DNA from: Alistipes sp. Marseille-P5061
GTDB lineage: Bacteria; Bacteroidota; Bacteroidia; Bacteroidales; Rikenellaceae
NCBI RefSeq assembly: GCF_900290115.1
Contig: NZ_LT985749.1
Coordinates: 112,301 to 176,300, forward strand
Direction: 5' to 3'
DNA: 64,000 bases
In this document: piece after piece, positions 14,578 to 23,605 of the stretch
Layout of the letters: each line of letters opens with the position of its first letter
Position numbering within the stretch: position 1 is the first letter of the stretch
Made by a program: the position numbers and the translations under genes
Notes under the pieces: generated by a model
The model's database searches: none
What the model saw: the letters and a program-made list of their open reading frames with translations, nothing else
Told to the model about the DNA's origin: nothing

Positions 14578-16267
14578 TTCCGTCATTATGAGTCAATCGG
14601 CAGACTGTCCCGGTAATTTTTCCAATCGAACTCATCTTTTATATTTTCGGCTCCGTTTCGGAGCCCTTTTTTCATTTTTGGACCCAACTGGAGCCAATAC
14701 TCCAGTGAAAGGGCCGTTTCTCACTCACCTCGAACATCAGGCAGCCTGGGCAATTTCGTTGACTTCCCGCCGGACGAGCTGTACTGCATTCGCCGTGTGG
14801 ATGCCAAAGAAGATGTACAGGATTTCGGTCAACTTCGTCCTTGCCTTGATGCGTTTCAGGCCATAGTGTTCCTTCTGCGTTCCGAACGAGCCTTCCATCC
14901 TCGTTGCCCTCACCCTCGCCAGCTCGTTGCGGATGATGTCGTTCTCTTTCTTTTCCAAGGACGGACGGCCACGCTTGACGAATGACGTCTGTATTCCTCT
15001 ATCCTTGCAGTACCCCCTGTTGGCGCTGCCGGCATAGCCTGCATCTCCTCCGACCTTCTTCGCCTCCACACCGAAGAGCTTTCGGTGCATCTTCAGGCAG
15101 TGCGTAAGCCTGGTTCCCTCGTTGAAGGCATTGAATGACAGCTTCTCGATGAATGAGAGTCCGTCAACCTGGATGTTGTTGCACTTCGCACCAAACTCTA
15201 CGCTCTTCACTTCCTTGCCTCTCACGATCGGCCTCACATACGGCTTGCTGATGCTCACTATCCTGTCCTTGACACTCTCGCGAGGATTGTTGTTCTCGAA
15301 GTGGGCCTTCTGCTGGCGGTACACTCTTGTGATGATTTCAATATCGCTCTTCTGTCTGGCTGTCAGCAATTTCTCCGCGCCTGCATTCTCCCTCTCCAGT
15401 GTGCGGGTCTGCTTCAGTATCTTCCCCAAAAGGTTGAGCAGGCGTCTGGTCAGTTTCCTGGTCTGGACTTTCGTATGCCTGCGCCGCTTCCTGTACGACA
15501 GGTTGGCCTTCTCTACGTCTACGTACTTCGTCCTCGGACGGTGCACATTCAGCTTGGCACTCAGAGTGCACATTATCTCATATGACTTCTCTATTCCTTC
15601 CCACAGAAGCTTCGCATCCGTAGGATAGCGCATCTCGCTCTCGTAACAGGTTGCATCCGTATACATCGTATCCAGGTCCTTCATGTACGGTTTCCAGGCT
15701 CTTGCCAGTATCTCCTGCTGCTGTTGGATCTTCAGCCCGCGGGCCAGCTCCGAAAACACGTCGTCCAGAAGTTTGTAGTTCGTCAGAGGATGCATCGGGT
15801 CTATTCTCACATCGCAGAAGAGCTGATAGTGGACGTTGCCGTTAAGATGCTCCATCAACCTCGGGCTGCTCAGACCTGTGTACATCTTCAGGAACATCAG
15901 CGCAACCTTGCCCTCCGGGGTGAAGTATGTTTTTCGTCCTTTCTTCGCTCTCATGCTCTTGCTTATCAGTCCAAAGTTCTCTGCCATCTCACTAAGCGGC
16001 AGCCTCTTCCTGATTTTTCCCAGCTCGCTAGTCTCGAACGTCCGCCTATACAATTCATAAAAATCGAACTCCGTGAAAGGAAGATCGGGTGATATTTCAG
16101 AGAAATTTTGTACCTTAGCCATGCAGATTAATTTTTGCGATACCTCCAAATTTGGCTTTTCTAGGGCAATTGGAGGTATTCTTTTTATCTTTAGCTAAGA
16201 TGCAAATTTTATATTACATTGGCAATCAATTCATTATAAAGTTTTATTCTTTTTACGACAGTCCCTA
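14561..16267 (-). mobile_element. Insertion sequence, 1,707 bp, with inverted ends and ATTA target duplication
   Basis: The left end reads TAGGGACAGTCGT and the right end, on the other strand, TAGGGACTGTCGT, one mismatch in 13. ATTA flanks both sides (14557-14560 and 16268-16271), the expected target duplication. One transposase gene fills the element and reads leftward. It resembles DDE transposases of the broad IS5/IS1182 kind common in Bacteroides; I cannot assign the exact family. It is inserted in a TIR-like gene. Confidence 0.85.
14737..16122 (-). CDS. DDE transposase of the insertion sequence
   Basis: The 461-residue transposase starts at 16122 (MAKVQNFSEISPDLPF). Visible features are an N-terminal helical DNA-binding region, TDATCYESEMRYPT near residue 150, GDAGYAGSANRGYCKDRG near 365, and a C-terminal block RMEGSFGTQKEHYGLKRIKA containing the probable catalytic Glu. 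The frame is intact, so the element could still move. It occupies most of the element. Confidence 0.9.
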   Translation of the reverse strand: MAKVQNFSEISPDLPFTEFDFYELYRRTFETSELGKIRKRLPLSEMAENFGLISKSMRAKKGRKTYFTPEGKVALMFLKMYTGLSSPRLMEHLNGNVHYQLFCDVRIDPMHPLTNYKLLDDVFSELARGLKIQQQQEILARAWKPYMKDLDTMYTDATCYESEMRYPTDAKLLWEGIEKSYEIMCTLSAKLNVHRPRTKYVDVEKANLSYRKRRRHTKVQTRKLTRRLLNLLGKILKQTRTLERENAGAEKLLTARQKSDIEIITRVYRQQKAHFENNNPRESVKDRIVSISKPYVRPIVRGKEVKSVEFGAKCNNIQVDGLSFIEKLSFNAFNEGTRLTHCLKMHRKLFGVEAKKVGGDAGYAGSANRGYCKDRGIQTSFVKRGRPSLEKKENDIIRNELARVRATRMEGSFGTQKEHYGLKRIKARTKLTEILYIFFGIHTANAVQLVRREVNEIAQAA

Positions 16268-16526
16268 ATTATACCAACCACCCATTTATGAGTGCAAACA
16301 ACAACATTTTAACAGAACTCAACTGAAAATCTAACCTAAGAACCCAACATCTACCACCTCACATAGGCCCAAATATTACCTGATGTTAAAACTATAGGCT
16401 ATGTTCCATCAATCAGAAACAAGAACAGACACGAATAACCCTTGACGGTCAGTAGACTATCAAGGGTCATAATTTAGCTTATGTTCTCAGCAAGGAGAAC
16501 CTCAAATTAGAGATAGAGAGAACATT

Positions 16527-17054
16527 CTAATCTTTTTTCTCTTCATCCTTCTTAACACTACTCTTAAGATCTTCTAAATGCACCCAATGCCGACCCACCA
16601 TTTTCTGTAATTCCGAGGCCATAAACTTACTTGATGCAATGACGATGACCTTTTTACCTCGGGCTTTTAATAAATCTAATGCTCGTGTAAAATCACCATC
16701 ACCACTAACTAATACTGCTAAATCATAATTATCAATAGTATTAAACATATCTAATACTATTTCAATGTCTAAATTAGCTTTTTGCTTTTGTGTTTTAGTC
16801 TTAGCATCAAATATCGTTTTAATAGGTTTTGTTACAAGGCTATATCCCATTCGAGGAAGCGCCTTAAGAAATAACTCCTGCTTAACCTCCGGTGGAATAC
16901 CTTGACCAATATAATAAAATGCGTCTGCAATATTACCATAATTGGACTCAATGTATGCAAGTAATTTGCATGGATCAACAAACCATCTTAAATCATCTCT
17001 TTGCATGTAAAATAAATTAGCTCCATCCACGAAAACAGATACACGTTGTGCCAT
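16527..17054 (-). CDS. NYN-domain (LabA/PIN-like) protein
   Basis: NYN domains are PIN-fold ribonuclease domains. The start at 17054 gives 175 residues. Acidic active-site residues are visible in VFVDGANLF (Asp10), in DIEIVLDMF and in VLVSGDGDFTRAL, the last being the signature LVSGDGDF pattern. The C-terminus is a short Lys/Glu-rich tail. It stands alone in AT-rich DNA at the right end of the ICE, near other defence-like remnants. NYN proteins act in RNA processing and occur in some phage-defence loci; the role here is unknown. An upstream in-frame ATG at 17096 is less likely. Confidence 0.88.
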   Translation of the reverse strand: MAQRVSVFVDGANLFYMQRDDLRWFVDPCKLLAYIESNYGNIADAFYYIGQGIPPEVKQELFLKALPRMGYSLVTKPIKTIFDAKTKTQKQKANLDIEIVLDMFNTIDNYDLAVLVSGDGDFTRALDLLKARGKKVIVIASSKFMASELQKMVGRHWVHLEDLKSSVKKDEEKKD

Positions 17055-17869
17055 AAGATTATTGCGTTTTAAATTTATTACGCTAATATAATACAAAATT
17101 TGCCAATAAGCAATTAAAAATAACTCAACTTATGATATAAATAAGAGAGTAAATAGTAATCTCTTTTTTAACTCAAGATGATGATATCAGCATCAAGGAT
17201 TTAATGTGCCCGTGGGGCTATTGGATGCATTCAATATGTTCAAATTCATCGTCAATATGCCGTTGGCCGAAACGTCCATGAAAATCTCAAGTAAGAAATT
17301 AAAAGTATCATAAAGTTTCTAAATTACGTACCCATACTTACCAATTGAACTTAATATGAGAACCAGAAAAATAAGTTGGACAAGAAGGGTATCACAACCA
17401 CAAATGATGTCTCCGTCTCGGTAGATATCTATTAACCCATCCTTTGACCTCGAATTTGGAGGAGTATAAAAGTCAAAACGCTCCACAATTTATAAGCCAC
17501 GACAGAGACGCAAGATTAACACTATAAATTAATATTTATCGGTAGTTAGAGTTTCATCTACAAGCAAGCAAGAAATCATCACGATTTATTGAGAAACAAA
17601 TAGATTACCATGAAAATATTTTCTAACACCTATGTGCATAATAAGTAGACAAAGTGTTGCAATCTCACACCATTAGAAATACAGCTTCAAAAATCCGCAG
17701 GTTCGTTTCCAATTCGGTTGCAAAATCAGGGATTTTTTCGTAACTTTGTAACAACCAAGTGAATACAAGGGAAAACAGCGAAAATAGGTTGTGGCCTATT
17801 CGGTGTATCTAAAAATTTTTACAATCTTAATACGTTGATATATTGGCGATTATGATATGGGTTCAGTTA
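17055..17869. other. AT-rich non-coding right end of the ICE
   Basis: No intact gene is seen in these roughly 815 bases. Near 17,215-17,290 a short open scrap (VGLLDAFNMFKFIVNMP) hints at decayed coding sequence. A consensus promoter lies at 17718-17748 with no gene after it. Confidence 0.6.
17718..17748 (+). promoter_or_regulatory. Consensus promoter without a downstream ORF
   Basis: TTG at 17718-17720 and TAACTTTG at 17741-17748 are 20 bases apart, an excellent Bacteroidota promoter match. The next signal downstream is the terminator at 17894-17923, so a short RNA of about 165-170 bases would result. Confidence 0.55.
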
Positions 17870-17996
17870 CCCCACTCTCCGCAACGAAGAAAAGCCTGAG
17901 TTTCGAGAACTCAGGCTTTTTTTGTTTCACCGCCGGACCGGCCCCGCACGGGACGGGCGGGCGGAGCAAAAAGGCCGGAACGGCGCAGCCGCACGG
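17870..17996. repeat. Direct repeat copy 1 at the ICE/chromosome junction
   Basis: This 127-bp unit begins CCCCACTCTCCGCAACGAAG, contains a terminator and a GC-rich tail, and recurs almost unchanged at 18064-18189. AT-rich DNA stops here and GC-rich DNA begins. The start resembles the 3' end of a tRNA (CTCTCCG), but no tRNA body precedes it. Confidence 0.75.
17894..17923 (+). terminator. Terminator in repeat copy 1
   Basis: GCCTGAGTT (17894-17902) pairs with AACTCAGGC (17908-17916) around a 5-base loop and is followed by seven T. Confidence 0.8.
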
Positions 17997-18063
17997 CTTT
18001 TCGCCTGTTGCAGGGGCCTCCCCGGCGAGGGGACGGGGAAAAAGCGTGCGCAGCACAGTTAAT

Positions 18064-18189
18064 CCCCACTCTCCGCAACGAAGAAAGGCCTGAGTTCTCA
18101 AAACTCAGGCTTTTTTGTTTCACCGCCGGACCGGCCCCGCACGGGACGGGCGGGCGGAGCAAAAAGGCCGGAACGGCGCAGCCGCACGG
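18064..18189. repeat. Direct repeat copy 2 at the ICE/chromosome junction
   Basis: This is the second copy of the unit at 17870-17996, with changes mainly in the terminator loop. A CAGTTA motif precedes both copies. The 67 bases between the copies are GC-rich and unlike the ICE. It ends 9 bases before the stop of the leftward lipoprotein gene. Confidence 0.75.
18088..18116 (+). terminator. Terminator in repeat copy 2
   Basis: GCCTGAGTT (18088-18096) pairs with AACTCAGGC (18102-18110), followed by six T. On the minus strand it could also help end the lipoprotein transcript. Confidence 0.75.
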
Positions 18190-18198
18190 GACGGAGAC

Positions 18199-19104
18199 TT
18201 ACTGCCCGGCTCGCAGCGAGACGACCTTCGTCACCTCGTAGACGCCCGTATATTCGGCCGCAAAACCCTCATCGCGGGGTCCCGTATCACGGACCTCAAG
18301 CTCCGCCTCGACGACCCGACCGTTCTTCACACCGCCCGTGACACGGTCATACTCCGCCGCAAGCCGACCGGTGCGGTCGATGACCCAATATTCACACGTA
18401 TCGTTGTCGGCCATGAACGAACGGACCTCGTGACCGATAATCAACCGCCCCTTGACGCGCTTCGTGCCGCCCAAGACAACCGAATCGGGCAGCAGCACGA
18501 TGCTCTGCTCGTCGAAAAGGGGTGCATCCTGGCCGATTTCGACAAAGAGCGCACGCCCCGGAGCATTGGCATGCAGCTCGAAATAGCGCATACCGCTGTT
18601 GCCCATACCCCATCCGCTGCAGGTTGCAGGCACGGGCTCCCCGGCACTCCGCCGGCGGAACTCCTCGGCGCAGGCCCCTGCCGGCCGAAGCTCAAAGCGC
18701 CGCACACCCCGACGACCGCTCGCCACCTCCTGCATGACACACTCCTGCGATGCATCCCAACCGGGCATCCTCCCGAGCTGCGAGAGCAGGGCTTCGGGAC
18801 CGTCGCCGTCGATGCGGAGCACCCGCAGCACCGGCTGCCCCGGGACACCGTCGCACTCGAGCCGGGCACCGGGCAGTTCCGAATCGGCCACCACCTGCAG
18901 CCGGCCGTCGCTCTGACTCCAGAAGCGAAGGCCCGCACCGGAGACCTCCTCCCACCAAAAATTCTCGAAGGCTTCGCGCGACGGACGTGCCGGGAAAAGC
19001 GGCTCATCCGCCCCCTTCTGCTCCGCCCCGCAGGCCGAGAGTGACAGCGCCAGCAGCGCCCACGAGATTCGGAGCCCGAAGCTCCGACCGAACACCTGTA
19101 CCAT
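18199..19104 (-). CDS. Putative lipoprotein, unknown function
   Basis: The start at 19104 gives 301 residues with a signal peptide and a lipobox ending LSLSAC at about residue 25, so the mature protein would be lipid-anchored. The rest is soluble-looking, rich in aromatic residues and Gly, with no domain I recognise; the C-terminal half (RTGRLAAEYDRVTGGV) is predicted to be beta-rich. The upstream in-frame extension to 19320 lacks a signal and is rejected. It is the first chromosomal gene after the ICE and is divergent from the porin gene. Confidence 0.8.
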   Translation of the reverse strand: MVQVFGRSFGLRISWALLALSLSACGAEQKGADEPLFPARPSREAFENFWWEEVSGAGLRFWSQSDGRLQVVADSELPGARLECDGVPGQPVLRVLRIDGDGPEALLSQLGRMPGWDASQECVMQEVASGRRGVRRFELRPAGACAEEFRRRSAGEPVPATCSGWGMGNSGMRYFELHANAPGRALFVEIGQDAPLFDEQSIVLLPDSVVLGGTKRVKGRLIIGHEVRSFMADNDTCEYWVIDRTGRLAAEYDRVTGGVKNGRVVEAELEVRDTGPRDEGFAAEYTGVYEVTKVVSLRAGQ

Positions 19105-19460
19105 AAGCCACGTGTTTGAAAAATGTCGTCTGACAACACGCTGCCGTTCCCCGAGGAGGGGCGACAGACCGTTCCGCGCCGCAGGCTTGATACAAATATA
19201 GTGAAAGATGGGCTCAATGGCAAACGGGAGGTCGGGAACTCCGCCTCGCGGGCAGCCATGACCCGGCCCCTTCGAAGGGAGCCACCCCCTCCAGAGGGGC
19301 CTCCCGCGGCAGCATGGCAACCGGGAAGCCGGAGCTGTAACCGAATTGTAACATCGGTTTCATAAAGGTTTCAGATTTATTTCGCAACTTTGTCACTCGA
19401 AAGCCGGAATGAAACCATTCCCGTCAACCAAAACCTTTTACCGAACCAAAATACCCCAAG
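19105..19460. promoter_or_regulatory. Divergent intergenic region with porin promoter
   Basis: These 356 bases separate the lipoprotein gene from the porin gene. CAACTTTG at 19385-19392 is one base off the TAnnTTTG box and would drive the porin gene from about 19,399. The rest is GC-rich with short complementary blocks, and no gene is seen. Confidence 0.45.
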
Positions 19461-20804
19461 ATGAAACACCGTATCCTGCTTTTGCTGTTGTGTCTGACCG
19501 CCGCAACGGGACTTCGCGCCCAGGAGGAGCGTTCCCTGTTCCGAAAAACCGTATTCACCGTCAACGGCGCCTCGCAGACGGATTCCGACAGCCTCGAAGT
19601 GGCCCATCAGGAGTATCCCGCAGACAGCATCGCGGCTCTCGCCGACGCGGAGCACTCCGACGAGGAGCTGCTCGAACTGCTGCGCATGATGCCCAACATC
19701 GAGATAGGCAAGGGCATCACCTTCCAGCCGCGGAGCAAGTGGTACTCGATGACGCTGCGCTTCCGCATGCAGAACATGGTGGGGCTCTCGTTCGACCGCG
19801 ACTTCTCGCTCACGCAGACCGAGGCGCGCGTCAAGCGGCTGCGCCTGCGCTTCGACGGTTACATCTACTCGCCCAAGCTGGTCTACTCCATCCAGCTCGG
19901 ATTCACTCCCTACGACACCAAGGAGCTGCCCAACGGCAACACGAACATCGTCCGCGACGCAATCGTCTACTACGTACCCAACGCACACTGGAACATCGGC
20001 TTCGGACAGACGAAAATCAAGGCCAACCGCGCCCGCGTCAACTCGTCGAGTGCCCTGCAGTTCGTCGACCGCAGCATCGTCAACAGCGAATTCAACCTCG
20101 ACCGCGACTTCGGATTCTTCGGTGAATACAACGGCCGCATCGGCAAGCGCTTCCGCCTCTCGGCCAAAGGCTCCATCACGCTGGGCGAGGGCCGCAACTG
20201 GAGCACGTCGTCCGACGGCGGACTGGCCTATACGGGACGCCTGGAGCTCTACCCGCTGGGGCGTTTCAAGTCGAAGGGCGACGTCATCGAAGGCGACTTC
20301 GAATACGATGAGCAGGTGCGCATCCTGCTGGCGGGCGCCTACTCCTACAACAGCCGCGCCGTGCGCATCCAGGGCCAGAACGGCGCACTGATGCCCGAGG
20401 GCGAGCACCGCAACCTGGGCTCCTACTTTTTCGACTTCATCCTCAAGTACCGCGGCTTCGCCTTCTATACCGACTTCATGGGCCGCACGTGCGACACCCC
20501 GCTCTTCGACGGCAACGAAGGCATCTTCGTCTACACGGGCAAGGGCCTCAACCTCCAGACGAGCTACCTCATCAAGCAGAAGTGGGAAATCGCGCTGCGC
20601 AACTCGACGATGTTCCCCGACCGCGAGGTGCAGTCGCTGGCCGGCTACCGCCGCTGGAACCAGACCACCATCGGCGTGACGCGCTACCTCATCGGGCACA
20701 GCCTCAAGCTGCAGGCCGACGCCTCGTACAACCACCAGAGCGGAGCGCTCAACCCCAACTACAACCGCTGGGAAATCCGCTTCCAGGTCGAGCTGGGTCT
20801 TTAG
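19461..20804 (+). CDS. Porin-like outer-membrane protein (OprO/OprP type)
   Basis: The 447-residue protein has a signal peptide ending at LRAQ (about residue 21), a short helical N-terminal region, and then many alternating beta strands to the C-terminus. Features such as RLRLRFDGYIYSPKLVYSIQL and WNIGFGQTKIKANR resemble phosphate-selective porin-type barrels of Bacteroidetes. It should form a passive outer-membrane channel; its substrate is unknown. It is a single-gene unit with its own promoter and a strong terminator. Confidence 0.83.
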   Translation: MKHRILLLLLCLTAATGLRAQEERSLFRKTVFTVNGASQTDSDSLEVAHQEYPADSIAALADAEHSDEELLELLRMMPNIEIGKGITFQPRSKWYSMTLRFRMQNMVGLSFDRDFSLTQTEARVKRLRLRFDGYIYSPKLVYSIQLGFTPYDTKELPNGNTNIVRDAIVYYVPNAHWNIGFGQTKIKANRARVNSSSALQFVDRSIVNSEFNLDRDFGFFGEYNGRIGKRFRLSAKGSITLGEGRNWSTSSDGGLAYTGRLELYPLGRFKSKGDVIEGDFEYDEQVRILLAGAYSYNSRAVRIQGQNGALMPEGEHRNLGSYFFDFILKYRGFAFYTDFMGRTCDTPLFDGNEGIFVYTGKGLNLQTSYLIKQKWEIALRNSTMFPDREVQSLAGYRRWNQTTIGVTRYLIGHSLKLQADASYNHQSGALNPNYNRWEIRFQVELGL

Positions 20805-20827
20805 GCCATCGAGCCGCCCGACAGACA

Positions 20828-20867
20828 AAGACCCCCGGCACGCAGTCGTGTCGGGGGTCTTCGTTTC
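20828..20867 (+). terminator. Terminator after the porin gene
   Basis: GACCCCCGGCACG pairs with its near-complement CGTGTCGGGGGTC around a 4-base loop (20830-20859), followed by TTCGTTT. Confidence 0.8.
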
Positions 20868-20893
20868 ATGCGGGGTCATACGGAGGATGCGCG

Positions 20894-20976
20894 CCGGCGG
20901 CGTGCGCAGTGTTCCGCCGCAACAGGCGACAGCGCAGAGTCCGGCTTCGGCCCGGCGGCATGCGCAGCGTTCCGCC
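20894..20976. repeat. Short intergenic tandem duplication
   Basis: The block CCGGCGGCGTGCGCAGTGTT at 20894 recurs at 20952 as CCGGCGGCATGCGCAGCGTT, each followed by CCGCCGC; the period is 58 bases. Confidence 0.6.
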
Positions 20977-21003
20977 GCTAACGACGGCATACGGCCGCAC
21001 CTT

Positions 21004-21498
21004 TCAGAGAATCTTGAGCGCAATGCGGGCGCAGGCCTCGGCATCGGCCAGCGCATGGTGGTGGTGTTCGAGGTCGAAGCCGCAGGCGGCCGCAACGGTA
21101 TGGAGCTGATGGTTGGGCAGGCGGCTGCCGAAGATGCGGCGCGAGGCGCGGCAGGTGCAGTAGAAGCGGTAGCCGGGATAGGGCATGCCGTAGAGCTCGA
21201 AGGCGGCCTTGAGGCACCCTTCGTCGAAGGGCGAGTTGTGGGCCACGAGGGGCAGCCCCTCGATGCGGGGGGCAACCTCCTCCCACACGGTGCGGAAATC
21301 GGGGGCATCGGCCGTATCGGCATAGCTCAGGCCGTGGATGGCGGTGGTGAAGGCGCTGTAGTAGTTGGGACGGGGACGGATGAGGCGGTAGAGCGAATCG
21401 ACCACCTCGCCGCCGCGCACGACCACCACGCCCACCGAGCAGACGCTGGAGCGCTTGCCGTTGGCCGTTTCGAAATCAATGGCGGCAAAATCGGTCAT
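21004..21498 (-). CDS. DnaQ-like DEDDh 3'-5' exonuclease
   Basis: This 164-residue protein is a stand-alone exonuclease domain of the DNA polymerase III epsilon type. The acidic motifs are visible: DFETAN at residues 8-13 (ExoI), HNSPFDEG near 90 (ExoII), and HHALADAEACA near 145 (ExoIII with His and Asp). It lacks the C-terminal polymerase-binding tail of true epsilon, so a repair or RNA-trimming role is equally possible. It is read leftward as a single gene. Confidence 0.9.
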   Translation of the reverse strand: MTDFAAIDFETANGKRSSVCSVGVVVVRGGEVVDSLYRLIRPRPNYYSAFTTAIHGLSYADTADAPDFRTVWEEVAPRIEGLPLVAHNSPFDEGCLKAAFELYGMPYPGYRFYCTCRASRRIFGSRLPNHQLHTVAAACGFDLEHHHHALADAEACARIALKIL

Positions 21499-22020
21499 GG
21501 GTTGCAGTCAATCTTAACGCAGCTCCGCACGCCGCAGGGACGCAGCGTCGGAGGCGGATGCAAAGATAGCCATTTCCGGCATCGGATGTACTCCCTGCCG
21601 GCTCAAAAACCGCCGCCGCTGAGAAGTTCCGGCCGTGTCCCCGCACAAGAATGGACCCCAGGCTCTCCTCTCCTCCGCCCCGCGACCGCGGTACCGGACG
21701 CAGCAACAAGCCCTGCCCCGCCGGCTCAAAAACCGCCGCCGCGGGAAAGTTCCGGCCGTGTTCCCGCACAAGAATGGGCTCCGGGGCCTTCCTTTCCTTC
21801 GCCCCGCGACCACGGCGCCGGACGCAGCAACAAGCCCCCGCGCAACTCCGCGGCCACGGACTCCGGCTGAGCCCCCCCCGGCACGTCCCTCCGGCACCGT
21901 CCTCCACCCCCGAGGCGCCGGACCGCCATAAAATTCCGCCTCCGGTCCTCCTCCGCCCCCCATGACTCCCCTCCTCCTCCGTCCCCACTCCACCTCGATG
22001 TCCCGCTCTTCCGCCGACAC
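21499..22020. other. GC-rich intergenic region with tandem duplication
   Basis: More than 500 bases lie between the exonuclease start and the guaA terminator. A 123-bp unit occurs twice (21597-21719 and 21720-about 21840), beginning GCCGGCTCAAAAACCGCCGC in both. Long open frames here are by-products of high GC; no gene is supported. Confidence 0.65.
21597..21840. repeat. 123-bp tandem duplication
   Basis: Both copies share GCCGGCTCAAAAACCGCCGC, AAGTTCCGGCCGTGT, CCGCACAAGAATGG and GACGCAGCAACAAGCCC in the same order. Differences are scattered substitutions and small indels, so the duplication is not recent. Confidence 0.75.
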
Positions 22021-22050
22021 AAAAAAACCGGACCGAGAGGCTCGGTCCGG
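22021..22050 (-). terminator. Terminator after guaA
   Basis: A 10-bp stem (CCGGACCGAG at 22028-22037 with its complement at 22041-22050) is followed on the minus strand by seven T. Confidence 0.85.
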
Positions 22051-22075
22051 AGCGTTTGCTTGCCGCAGAGCGGGA

Positions 22076-23605
22076 TTACTCCCACTCGATGGTGGCGGGC
22101 GGTTTCGAGGAGATGTCGTAGACTACGCGGTTGACCCCCTTGACCTTGTTGATGATGTCGTTCGAGACATCGGCCAGGAACTCGTAGGGCAGATGCACCC
22201 AGTCGGCCGTCATGCCGTCGGTCGAGGTCACGGCGCGCAGCGCCACGCAGCTCTCGTAGGTACGCTCGTCGCCCATCACGCCGACGCTCTTGACCGGCAG
22301 CAGGATGGCACCTGCCTGCCATACCTTGTCGTAGAGCCCGGCCGCATGGAGGGCATCGATATAAATCTTGTCGACGTTCTGGAGAATCTCCACCTTCTCG
22401 GGGGTGATGTCGCCCAGAATGCGGATGGCCAGGCCCGGTCCCGGGAAGGGATGGCGGCCGATGAGCTGCTCCGAGATGCCGAGCGAACGCCCCACGCGGC
22501 GCACCTCGTCCTTGAAGAGCAGCCGCAGCGGCTCGACGATGCGCAGATTCATCTTCTCGGGCAGGCCGCCCACGTTGTGGTGCGACTTGATGGTGGCCGA
22601 GGGTCCGTTGACCGAGCAGGACTCAATGACGTCGGGATAAATCGTACCCTGTGCCAGCCACTTCACATCCTTGATTTGCTGCGCCTCCTCGTTGAAGACC
22701 TCCACGAAGTCGCGGCCGATGATTTTGCGCTTGGTCTCGGGGTCGGTCACGCCCGCAAGGTCGCCGAGGAACTTCGCCCCGGCCTTGACCCCCTTGACGT
22801 TGAGCCCCATGTTCTCGTAGGATGCCAGCACCTCCTCGAACTCGTTCTTGCGCAGCAGGCCCGAGTCGACGAAGATGCAGTAGAGGTTATGGCCGATGGC
22901 CTTGTGGAGCAGCACGGCGGCCACCGACGAATCGACACCGCCCGAGAGGCCCAGCACCACGCGGTCGTTGCCCAGCCGCTCGCGCAGCTCGCGCACGGTC
23001 GACTCGACGAAGCTCTCCGAGGTCCACGACTGCGCGCATCCGCAGATGCCCACGACGAAGTTGCGGAGCAGCTGCGTGCCGTCGGTCGAGTGGTAGACCT
23101 CGGGGTGGAACTGGATGCCCCACGTCTGCTCACCCTCGATGTGGTAGGCCGCCACGCGGACATCCTCCGTCGAGGCGACAATTCGGTAGTTGTCGGGCAC
23201 GCGCGTGATAGTGTCGCCGTGCGACATCCACACCTGCGTCTTGGCCGGAAGCCCCTTCATCAGGGCATCCCCGGCGTCGCCCACCGTCAGCATCGCACGG
23301 CCGTACTCGCGGCTCGGCGCAGGCTTCACCTCGCCGCCGAAGGCCGAGGCGAGGAACTGTGCCCCGTAGCAGACGCCCAGCAGCGGCAGCCGGCCCTTGA
23401 TGGCCGAGAGGTCGGGGTTGGGAGCCTCCTTGTCGCGCACCGAGTAGGGGCTGCCCGAGAGAATCACGCCCCGCACCGACGCGTCGAGCGCCGGAATCTT
23501 GTTGAAGGGGTGAATCTCGCAGTAGACATTCAGCTCGCGCACACGCCGCGCAATGAGCTGCGTGTACTGCGAGCCGAAGTCGAGAATCAAGATTTTTTCC
23601 TGCAT
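22076..23605 (-). CDS. guaA: GMP synthase (glutamine-hydrolysing)
   Basis: GuaA turns XMP into GMP using ATP and ammonia from glutamine. The 509-residue length is standard. The N-terminal class I glutamine amidotransferase domain carries GVCYGAQ with nucleophile Cys79, and the ATP-pyrophosphatase domain carries the PP-loop LSGGVDSS near residue 218. The C-terminal dimerisation domain ends in KPPATIEWE, as usual. Its start overlaps the stop of the upstream gene by one base, and guaB lies two genes upstream, so both GMP-forming steps share one operon with a clear terminator. Confidence 0.98.
   Translation of the reverse strand: MQEKILILDFGSQYTQLIARRVRELNVYCEIHPFNKIPALDASVRGVILSGSPYSVRDKEAPNPDLSAIKGRLPLLGVCYGAQFLASAFGGEVKPAPSREYGRAMLTVGDAGDALMKGLPAKTQVWMSHGDTITRVPDNYRIVASTEDVRVAAYHIEGEQTWGIQFHPEVYHSTDGTQLLRNFVVGICGCAQSWTSESFVESTVRELRERLGNDRVVLGLSGGVDSSVAAVLLHKAIGHNLYCIFVDSGLLRKNEFEEVLASYENMGLNVKGVKAGAKFLGDLAGVTDPETKRKIIGRDFVEVFNEEAQQIKDVKWLAQGTIYPDVIESCSVNGPSATIKSHHNVGGLPEKMNLRIVEPLRLLFKDEVRRVGRSLGISEQLIGRHPFPGPGLAIRILGDITPEKVEILQNVDKIYIDALHAAGLYDKVWQAGAILLPVKSVGVMGDERTYESCVALRAVTSTDGMTADWVHLPYEFLADVSNDIINKVKGVNRVVYDISSKPPATIEWE

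Noticed and set aside
17835..17895. Possible tRNA ending in CTCTCCG
   Set aside because: No acceptor, D or anticodon arm is found upstream; only a 3'-end-like stretch is present.
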